Shown: piece by piece, positions 38,354-45,118 of the stretch
Numbering within the stretch: the first letter of the stretch is position 1
Layout: every line of letters begins with the position of its first letter
Source of the DNA: Sediminibacterium sp.
Lineage (GTDB): Bacteria; Bacteroidota; Bacteroidia; Chitinophagales; Chitinophagaceae
NCBI GenBank assembly: GCA_028687975.1
Contig: JAQTZD010000009.1
Location: 1-45,118, forward strand
Length of the DNA: 45,118 nt
Direction of reading: 5' to 3'
Position numbers and translations under genes: made by a program
Notes under the pieces: generated by a model
Told to the model about the DNA's origin: nothing
Database searches by the model: none
Seen by the model: only the letters and a program-made list of their open reading frames with translations

Positions 38354-38476
38354 GTACCAGAACCGTTTGAAACGGATTTTTTCAGCTTTTTTAAATCTTT
38401 CTCCAGTTAAAATGTTCCCGCTTTCATACGATACGGATTCCATTCTATTCATGCAATATTAGGTCAAACCTTCAAA

Positions 38477-39361
38477 TCACAAAAAATCTCCCGAAGGTGC
38501 CCCCTGTAAAAAATGAATAATCTTGTTTTTGGTGGCCGGTTCCCGGTAGATTTTATTGTGGCCCAAACCCTTGGTAACAAAGAACTCCAGCGTGGAAATC
38601 TGTTCCGATAACAGGGGTTTTACATCGTTAAATAAGCAAATTGGGTCATCCTCGTCGTGCACCCAGAGGGTGCAGGCCGGCAATTGCCGGATAACCCTGG
38701 CTACCGAAAAATAGTCAATGGGCCGGTTGGCCAGTTGTTCAATATGGGCTTCAAAAGCGGTCACTACTTTGGGGGAGGCAGGGATCATCCGGAAAAACTG
38801 ATCAATGGCGGTACGGGTTTCCGTTGCAGGAGCAATCAGCACCAGTTTTCTCTTTTCTGCATCGGGCAGTTGTTCAAAAGCCAGGGCTGCCGCCAGCCCG
38901 CCCAGGGAATGTGCGATCACCGCATACAACGGACCAAAAGCCTGTTCAATAGCCAGTATGGTGTCGCGGTAGATCAAGGCATTGATTTTTCGTCCATCGC
39001 TCAGCCCATGTCCGGGTGCGTCAAAAGCCAGTACCGTAAATCCTGCTTTTTTAAGCGCCAGTACATAGCTGTCGAATTTATAGGAATAGCTGCTGAATCC
39101 GTGTACAATCAATACTTTCCGAGCCTGCGGATCAGCATTTTCCCACTCAAATCCACGAACAGTAACGCCATTCACCTCCACAGATACCGGGTTTCCCCGG
39201 TGGAAAACGGCGGGTATGTCCTTTTTTGCTCCCGGCTTTCTGGGGGTGGAAAAAAGATCAAATGCCAGTGCCGCCGCTTTTTGAGGCGATACCAATCCGA
39301 TTGTTTTCAGCTTGGTTTTGTAGTAGCCAATCAACACCCGCTGTTTCAACTGTTGCTTCAT
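38477..39361 (-). CDS. Alpha/beta hydrolase
   Basis: VLIVHGFSSYSYKFDSYVLALKKAGFTVLAFDAPGHGLSDG, nucleophile elbow AHSLGG. Confidence 0.92.
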   Translation of the reverse strand: MKQQLKQRVLIGYYKTKLKTIGLVSPQKAAALAFDLFSTPRKPGAKKDIPAVFHRGNPVSVEVNGVTVRGFEWENADPQARKVLIVHGFSSYSYKFDSYVLALKKAGFTVLAFDAPGHGLSDGRKINALIYRDTILAIEQAFGPLYAVIAHSLGGLAAALAFEQLPDAEKRKLVLIAPATETRTAIDQFFRMIPASPKVVTAFEAHIEQLANRPIDYFSVARVIRQLPACTLWVHDEDDPICLFNDVKPLLSEQISTLEFFVTKGLGHNKIYREPATKNKIIHFLQGAPSGDFL

Positions 39362-39397
39362 GCCGCAAAGATATACTGCTTCCGTTCATGGGGGCAG

Positions 39398-39435
39398 AGA
39401 ATAAAAAATCCCAGCCATAGACATGGCCGGGATAA
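39398..39435 (-). terminator. Candidate minus-strand terminator
   Basis: Minus strand ATCCCGGCCAT-gtct-ATGGCTGGGAT-TTTTTATT (one A:C mismatch). Confidence 0.6.
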
Positions 39436-39538
39436 AAAATCAGGGTACTTAAATTGCTTACGATAATCTATTGTGTACCATTTTTTGAATTGGATCGCCC
39501 ACAGCATTACCTGCGGACGGTGGTTTTTCAATACTGTA

Positions 39539-39652
39539 TTAATAGAGCAGTATCATCAGGTAACCTATAGCCAGAAGCAGGGTAACTGTTTTGCGGTCGG
39601 GAAGATGAACTGATTTCATATTTTTCTTTTTTATTGACTGATTCGGTTCCAT
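39539..39652 (-). CDS. Candidate 37-aa single-pass membrane peptide, not in supplied ORF track
   Basis: Minus strand: MEPNQSIKKKNMKSVHLPDRKTVTLLLAIGYLMILLY then TAA; positively charged N-terminus followed by a hydrophobic C-terminal segment. Confidence 0.4.
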   Translation of the reverse strand: MEPNQSIKKKNMKSVHLPDRKTVTLLLAIGYLMILLY

Positions 39653-39814
39653 GGTATAACATTCTAATACTGTACCAAAACAACAGGTTTCAATAAGCAC
39701 TTGAAAATCAATTAAATATATTTTTGATATGTGCCAGGTATTTTCCTTTTTTGGACAAACACTCCCATTTTGGGATGAAAAAGAGCTTTGTTGTATAAAC
39801 TTTTCCTTTTAGAA

Positions 39815-39843
39815 TTGTTTACATATAAATTGAAATACTTTTG
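39815..39843 (+). promoter_or_regulatory. Promoter for the fdx-iscX cluster
   Basis: TTG-N18-TACTTTTG, 18 bp before the ATG. Confidence 0.6.
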
Positions 39844-39861
39844 CATGCCAAACAGCCAACT

Positions 39862-40197
39862 ATGTATACAATCCATATAAAATTTGAGCAAAAAGACCTG
39901 GAGCCGGTAACGCTGACTAATATCGCTCCGGACCAGAGCCTGCTGGAAGTGTGTCTGGACAATGACATTGAATTGCACCACAATTGCGGGGCGGTATGCG
40001 CCTGCAGTACCTGTCATCTTTATGTAGATCAGGGCACCGCATTCATCGAAGAACTGAGCGACCGCGAAGAAGATTTCATCGACCGGGCCGTTAATCCGAG
40101 AATCAACTCCCGGCTGGGCTGCCAGTGTGTACTGCAGAACGGTTCCGGAGAAATCCATATTACTTTACCCGATCAAACCCAGTTCCTGGGCGAATAA
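39862..40197 (+). CDS. fdx: 2Fe-2S ferredoxin
   Basis: HHNCGAVCACSTCHLYV ... RLGCQCVL cysteine pattern. Start MYTIHIKFEQ at 39862. Confidence 0.92.
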   Translation: MYTIHIKFEQKDLEPVTLTNIAPDQSLLEVCLDNDIELHHNCGAVCACSTCHLYVDQGTAFIEELSDREEDFIDRAVNPRINSRLGCQCVLQNGSGEIHITLPDQTQFLGE

Positions 40198-40229
40198 TCT
40201 TAGGCAAGAATAAATAAAAGCATGTTGTT

Positions 40230-40469
40230 ATGAGTCATTATGAACCACCCATTCACTGGAGCGATCACGAGGATATTGCCATGAAGCTGTACGAGCGATT
40301 CGGGGATGATTTCAATGAAGGAAAAATTTACCGGATCCGTTTCACCGATTTGCTGGAATGGATTCTTGAAATACCCAATTTTGCCGGTACCCGTGAGCAA
40401 AGTACAGAAGGTCACCTGGAAATGATTCAGAGTGCCTGGGTATACGAGTGGAGAGACAACCAGCAATAA
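40230..40469 (+). CDS. iscX: IscX-like Fe-S assembly protein
   Basis: IHWSDHEDIAMKLYERFGDDFNEGKIYRIRFTDLLEWILEIPNFAG...LEMIQSAWVYEW. Confidence 0.82.
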   Translation: MSHYEPPIHWSDHEDIAMKLYERFGDDFNEGKIYRIRFTDLLEWILEIPNFAGTREQSTEGHLEMIQSAWVYEWRDNQQ

Positions 40470-40490
40470 TCAGCAACTTCAATACCTTCC

Positions 40491-41009
40491 ATGAGCCTGG
40501 AGAAACTTAAACATATCAGCTGCTTTATTTTTGATGTGGACGGTGTACTCACCGACGGCAGGGTTCTGGTTTTGCCCGACGGGCTGCTGGCCAGATCCAT
40601 GAACATCAAAGATGGCTATGCCTTGCAGCTTGCTGTAAAAAAAGGTTACAGGGTGGTGGTGATTTCAGGAAGTAATTCTCCGGAAGTAAAGGCAAGACTG
40701 AATAAGCTGGGAGTAAATGAAGTGCATATGCAGGTGATTGATAAAGCTGCCTTGCTTCGGTCGATAATGGAGCAGGCACAGCTGCCTGCTAAAGCCTGTC
40801 TTTACATGGGAGACGATATCCCAGATCTGCAGGTAATGCAACTCACCGGATTTCCCTGTTGCCCATCCGACGCTGTTCCGGAAATAAAGGCTGTTTCCGT
40901 TTACATTGCGCAACAGCCCGGCGGAGCGGGATGTGTGCGGGAAGTGATTGAAAAGGCAATGAAGCTGCGCGGAGACTGGAACGAGGATGTGCTGGTTCCT
41001 GCACAGTAA
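40491..41009 (+). CDS. kdsC: KdsC-type HAD phosphatase
   Basis: CFIFDVDGVLTDGRVLVLPDG, NIKDGYALQLAVKKGYRVVVISG, YMGDDIPDLQVMQLTGFPCCPSDA. Confidence 0.88.
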   Translation: MSLEKLKHISCFIFDVDGVLTDGRVLVLPDGLLARSMNIKDGYALQLAVKKGYRVVVISGSNSPEVKARLNKLGVNEVHMQVIDKAALLRSIMEQAQLPAKACLYMGDDIPDLQVMQLTGFPCCPSDAVPEIKAVSVYIAQQPGGAGCVREVIEKAMKLRGDWNEDVLVPAQ

Positions 41010-41046
41010 CTGCTGTATACATCTATTCAATTTATAAAATCGTCTT

Positions 41047-41988
41047 TTGAAACTGGTTGCCGCATTTTTCAGACTGATCAGATGGCCCAATCTGCTGTTT
41101 ATTGTTCTAACACAGCTCCTGTTTGAGGTTTGCATCTATGAGCGGATCTACCCGGATACCCGCATCAGTGATCCCGCTGAAGGGCTTCGCTTTGCAGCCC
41201 TGGTACTGGCTTCTGTTTTTATTGCTGCAGCCGGTTACATCATCAATGATTATTTCGACCAGAATATAGACCAGGTAAACAAACCCGATAAAGTGGTGGT
41301 GAACCGGATCATAGGCCGGAGATGGGTTATTTTCTGGCATATGTTTCTGAGTCTTACCGGGATTTTCTTTACCACATTTGCTTTGCCGGTAAGCCAGTAC
41401 TGGCATTTGGTATTGGCCAATATGCTCTCTGTTGTTGCACTTTGGTTTTACTCTACTACGCTCAAGAAAAAATTGCTGGTTGGGAACGTGCTGATTTCCC
41501 TGCTAACGGCATGGGTAATCGGGGTGCTGTTTTTTTCCAAATATCCTTTAAACATCAGCAACCTGCTTTCTGTACAGCAACAGGAAGCCCGGTTCTTTCG
41601 CCTGATGGTGGTGTACACGGCTTTTGCATTTGTGATCTCCCTGATCCGCGAAGTGATCAAAGACATGGAAGATATTGAAGGAGACCGGCGTTACGGGTGT
41701 ACAACCATGCCGATTGTATGGGGCATCAATGCGAGCAAAGTATTTGTTGCCGTATGGACCATCGTGCTGATTGCAGCCCTGGTGATTCTCCAGATTTATG
41801 CACTCGGCTTAGGCTGGTGGCAAAGTGTACTGTATTCTCTGGTGCTGATTGTTGCACCACTGGTGATGGTACTGCGTTTGTTGTTCCTTGCATCAAAACC
41901 CGAAGACTATCACCGAATCAGCAGCCTGGTTAAACTGGTGATGCTTACGGGCATACTGTCTATGTTGTTCTTTAAATTTTATCATTAG
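41047..41988 (+). CDS. UbiA family prenyltransferase, TTG start
   Basis: NDYFDQNIDQVNKPDKVVVNR and DMEDIEGDRRYGCTTMPIVWG Asp-rich motifs, multiple TM segments. In-frame TAA at 41035 leaves TTG 41047 as the best start. Confidence 0.9.
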   Translation: MKLVAAFFRLIRWPNLLFIVLTQLLFEVCIYERIYPDTRISDPAEGLRFAALVLASVFIAAAGYIINDYFDQNIDQVNKPDKVVVNRIIGRRWVIFWHMFLSLTGIFFTTFALPVSQYWHLVLANMLSVVALWFYSTTLKKKLLVGNVLISLLTAWVIGVLFFSKYPLNISNLLSVQQQEARFFRLMVVYTAFAFVISLIREVIKDMEDIEGDRRYGCTTMPIVWGINASKVFVAVWTIVLIAALVILQIYALGLGWWQSVLYSLVLIVAPLVMVLRLLFLASKPEDYHRISSLVKLVMLTGILSMLFFKFYH

Positions 41989-41998
41989 TTTTTAGTTC

Positions 41999-42583
41999 AT
42001 GAAGGAAATCATCTTAGCTTCCCAGTCGCCGCGCAGAAAGCAATTGCTGGAATGGGCCGAAATACCGTTTAAAGTAGTGGTTCAACCCACCGATGAACAG
42101 TTCCCTGCCAGCATGCCGGTGGAGGAAGTACCTGTTTATATTGCTTTTAACAAAGCACAGGCCGTAAGTGAGCGCCTTAAAGCCCTTCAGGAATGGGATC
42201 CGGAGCAGGTTATTCTTGCTGCCGACACCATCGTGGTACTGGGAGGGGAAGTAATCAACAAACCTGCGGACCGGGCCGAAGCCATTGCTATACTCAGCCG
42301 GTTGTCCGGTAAGGATCACCGGGTAATTACCGGTGTGGTATTGTTGCATGGTACCAACAGTTATCAGTTTGCCGTTACCACACACGTGCAGTTCCATGCA
42401 CTGAGTGCTGAGCAGATTGCTTTCTATGTAGACAAATACAAACCCTTCGATAAAGCCGGTGCTTATGCCATTCAGGAATGGATCGGGGTAACCGGTATTG
42501 CATCCATCACCGGCGACTTTTACAATGTAATGGGCCTTCCTGTAAGCACAGTGGTGCAAACCCTGCATAAAATGGGTCTGTAA
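41999..42583 (+). CDS. maf: Maf family nucleotide pyrophosphatase
   Basis: IILASQSPRRKQLLEW, ILAADTIVVLGGEVINKP, AYAIQEWIGVTGIASITGDFYNVMGLPV. Confidence 0.95.
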   Translation: MKEIILASQSPRRKQLLEWAEIPFKVVVQPTDEQFPASMPVEEVPVYIAFNKAQAVSERLKALQEWDPEQVILAADTIVVLGGEVINKPADRAEAIAILSRLSGKDHRVITGVVLLHGTNSYQFAVTTHVQFHALSAEQIAFYVDKYKPFDKAGAYAIQEWIGVTGIASITGDFYNVMGLPVSTVVQTLHKMGL

Positions 42584-42630
42584 TCAACAAATTGATACAG
42601 GCAACGGCAGCGAATGATCCGGGGTCTTGA

Positions 42631-43035
42631 TTACCAGTTGAACTTGAAATCGAGTTCCACATCGGGGTGAAGCGATCTTTCAACAGGGCAGGTACGCGCA
42701 GTTCTTTCCAGAATCTCTTTTTGTTTTTCATTGAGATTCAGTGATTGGGGAAAACTGATGTGCACAATTATTTTGCTGATCCTTCTGGGATCACTGGCCA
42801 TTACTTTGGTAACATCAGCAGTGGTTCCGTCCAGCTGAATACCCATTGTTTCGGCCTTGATACCCATAGTAGTGATCATGCAGAGTCCCAGGCCGGTAGC
42901 AACCAGATCGGTGGGTGAAAAACGAGCCCCCTTGCCCTTGTTGTCGGTTGGCGCATCGGTCTCGATAACGGTTCCGCTCTGGAGGTGTGTGGTGGCACAT
43001 CTTAAATCACCTTTATAAATAATTTGTGAAGTCAT
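42631..43035 (-). CDS. OsmC family protein
   Basis: GKGARFSPTDLVATGLGLCMITTMGIKAE, ARTCPVERSLHPDVELD. Confidence 0.9.
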   Translation of the reverse strand: MTSQIIYKGDLRCATTHLQSGTVIETDAPTDNKGKGARFSPTDLVATGLGLCMITTMGIKAETMGIQLDGTTADVTKVMASDPRRISKIIVHISFPQSLNLNEKQKEILERTARTCPVERSLHPDVELDFKFNW

Positions 43036-43074
43036 TGCATCAATTTTGCCATAAATTTACACGTAACAAATCAC

Positions 43075-43902
43075 ATGGAAGTGAAGAAACTAATTTTTGT
43101 GCTTTTCGTTTTTTGCGGAACTACTGTGCTGGCTCAGCAAAAGCCTGCATCTACCGTGCTTTCGCGCAATCAGAAGAAAGCGGAAAAGAGAGAGAAGATC
43201 AACCAGCTGATTAAGCAGGAGGAAGAGGGTGCACTGATTTATCAGAAGCAGGGTGCATTTGGTATTAAGCTGAACACCGACGGATGGGGCGCTTTCTACG
43301 AACACGGAAAATACAAGACCATTACCAAAACCAATCTCTGGTGGCTGGAATTCGGAGAGCGCAAACATCCAAAAGAAGAGCGCGTTCCAACCATTACGGC
43401 CTCTTCGGGTTTTATCATTGTATCCAGTTACATTTACGGAAAACAAAATAATTTCTACTACCTGAAGGCAGGAATAGGACAACAAAGAATGATTGGCGGC
43501 AAGGGCAATAAAAACGGTGTTGCGGTTTCCGCTATTTATGGCGGTGGTATCACTGCCGGTTTGTTGAAACCTTATTATCTTGAAATCCAGAACCCCAATA
43601 CCAACGTTCGCGAAAGCATCCGCTATACACCGGCCAACGAAAACCTGTTCCTGGATCCCACCATTATCCTGGGCAAGGGCGGGCTCACCAAGGGCATTGG
43701 TGAAACCAAAATTGTTCCGGGTGCTCATGCCAGGGCCGCCCTGCGCTTCGACTACGGTCGTTACAATGAAATGCTTTCTGCCATTGAAGTTGGGGTAAAT
43801 GCAGAATATTACAGCCAGAAAATGCCCATTTTACTGCTGAACAAGGAAAAAAGCTTCTTTTTTAATGCCTATGTGGCAATTACGTTCGGTAAAAGAAAGT
43901 AA
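43075..43902 (+). CDS. Hypothetical secreted/outer-membrane protein
   Basis: Signal peptide KKLIFVLFVFCGTTVLAQQ; alternating hydrophobic strands suggest a beta-barrel. Confidence 0.7.
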   Translation: MEVKKLIFVLFVFCGTTVLAQQKPASTVLSRNQKKAEKREKINQLIKQEEEGALIYQKQGAFGIKLNTDGWGAFYEHGKYKTITKTNLWWLEFGERKHPKEERVPTITASSGFIIVSSYIYGKQNNFYYLKAGIGQQRMIGGKGNKNGVAVSAIYGGGITAGLLKPYYLEIQNPNTNVRESIRYTPANENLFLDPTIILGKGGLTKGIGETKIVPGAHARAALRFDYGRYNEMLSAIEVGVNAEYYSQKMPILLLNKEKSFFFNAYVAITFGKRK

Positions 43903-43938
43903 CTAAATTTGCCGCTCATTTCTGAATCTGAGCTCACT

Positions 43939-44883
43939 ATGCAAGAATTACCCGTAGTACCTAAAATAGACACTGATTCAACCATTGTAACCCCATTGAA
44001 AAAACCCAACTGGTTGCGGGTTAAACTGCCTCTGGGAGAAAGTTACAAGCACGTAAGGGGTCTGGTAGACACCCATAAACTCCACACCATCTGCGAAAGC
44101 GGCAACTGCCCGAATATGGGTGAATGCTGGGGAGAGGGAACTGCAACTTTCATGATTCTGGGTAATGTTTGCACCAGAAGCTGTGGCTTTTGTGCGGTTG
44201 CAACCGGTCGTCCGGATGCAGTAGACTGGGACGAGCCCCAGCGGGTAGCTGAAGCCATTCACCTGATGAAAGTGAAGCACGCCGTGATCACCAGTGTAGA
44301 CCGGGATGAACTGAAAGACGGCGGGTCCATCATCTGGTACAACACCATTAAAGCGGTGAAAACCCTGAACCCCCATACCACCCTGGAAACCCTGATCCCC
44401 GATTTCAGGGGCTTCAAAGACCAGATACAGCGCATTGTTGATGCTGCACCGGAAGTGGTGAGCCACAATATGGAAACAGTGGAACGTATTACCAAACAGG
44501 TTCGGGTGCAGGCAAAATACCGTCGCAGCCTGGAAGTGCTGGAAACACTGAAAAAAGGAGGCATGCGTACCAAAACCGGCATCATGCTCGGACTGGGTGA
44601 AACCAAGGAAGAAGTCATCCAGACCATGAAGGACCTGGTGGAAGTGGGAACCGATGTGCTCACCCTCGGACAATACCTTCAGCCTACCAAACGCCACCTG
44701 TCTGTTCAGCGTTTTGTTCATCCCGATGAATTTGCCGAACTCAGGGAAATCGGATACAGCATTGGACTGGATTATGTAGAAAGCGGCCCGCTGGTTCGCT
44801 CTTCCTACCATAGTGAAAAGCATGTGATTCCCGGTTATGGAAAAAACAAATGGCTGTCTGAAAAACAACAGCAGCAGGCTTAA
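43939..44883 (+). CDS. lipA: Lipoyl synthase
   Basis: [36 protein letters not shown]; track start 43909 is TTG, ATG at 43939 preferred. Confidence 0.97.
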   Translation: MQELPVVPKIDTDSTIVTPLKKPNWLRVKLPLGESYKHVRGLVDTHKLHTICESGNCPNMGECWGEGTATFMILGNVCTRSCGFCAVATGRPDAVDWDEPQRVAEAIHLMKVKHAVITSVDRDELKDGGSIIWYNTIKAVKTLNPHTTLETLIPDFRGFKDQIQRIVDAAPEVVSHNMETVERITKQVRVQAKYRRSLEVLETLKKGGMRTKTGIMLGLGETKEEVIQTMKDLVEVGTDVLTLGQYLQPTKRHLSVQRFVHPDEFAELREIGYSIGLDYVESGPLVRSSYHSEKHVIPGYGKNKWLSEKQQQQA

Positions 44884-44937
44884 CCCAAATTCATTTCAAA
44901 CAACAGTTTTCGGTTTTATCTTTCCGTATGAAAAAAT

Positions 44938-45118
44938 TGATCGCCTTGCTTTTTTTGTTGCCGTTGTTTTCTGCCGCGCAACTGAAATGGACCAATGTAG
45001 ACGCTCTTTTTCAACCACTGCCAGAGGGGATGCATGTGTTTGTAACAGAGGATTCCCTGGATGGAAAACCCAATAAAGCGTATTATGTAAGCGCCAGTCT
45101 GAAGCAGCCTTCGATCCG
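44938..45118 (+). CDS. Secreted protein, partial; possibly phosphodiester glycosidase family
   Basis: MKKLIALLFLLPLFSAAQLKWTNVDALFQPLPEGMHVFVTEDSLDGKPNKAYYVSASLKQPSI, open at right edge. Confidence 0.45.

Noticed and set aside
39712-40158. 148-aa minus-strand ORF spanning the fdx promoter
   Set aside because: Antisense to the ferredoxin, which has the cysteine signature.
43978-44868. 296-aa minus-strand ORF
   Set aside because: Antisense to lipA; sequence shows no domain signature.

Overview
The window looks like a chromosomal segment from a Bacteroidota genome, probably Chitinophagaceae-like. Support: TTG-N19/20-TAnnTTTG promoters, a PorQ homologue, a DUF4270 lipoprotein, a GSCFA protein and a TonB receptor with a carboxypeptidase-like N-terminal domain. 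Most of it is housekeeping: ggt (partial), era, der, lon, ppk1/ppx, rfaE2, metK, rlmB, mvaB-like, ogt, topA, fdx-iscX, kdsC-like, ubiA-like, maf and lipA. RNA features are one initiator tRNA-Met and a clear TPP riboswitch on the minus strand ahead of the TonB receptor. I see no CRISPR array, prophage, transposon or obvious defence island. The most interesting items are: (i) a GDPD + GH16 fusion lipoprotein; (ii) a tiny Ala-rich lipoprotein with five exact 7-residue repeats and a C-terminal Lys, resembling Braun lipoprotein in layout; (iii) the TPP-riboswitch TonB receptor with interleaved divergent promoters; (iv) a GT5-only starch-synthase-like protein lacking the KxGG motif; (v) an unlisted 37-aa membrane-peptide ORF followed by its own terminator; (vi) a perfect palindrome filling a 22-bp divergent intergenic region. 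Many long ORFs in the supplied track are antisense shadows of real genes and were rejected. All family names come from reading motifs by eye; no searches were run.
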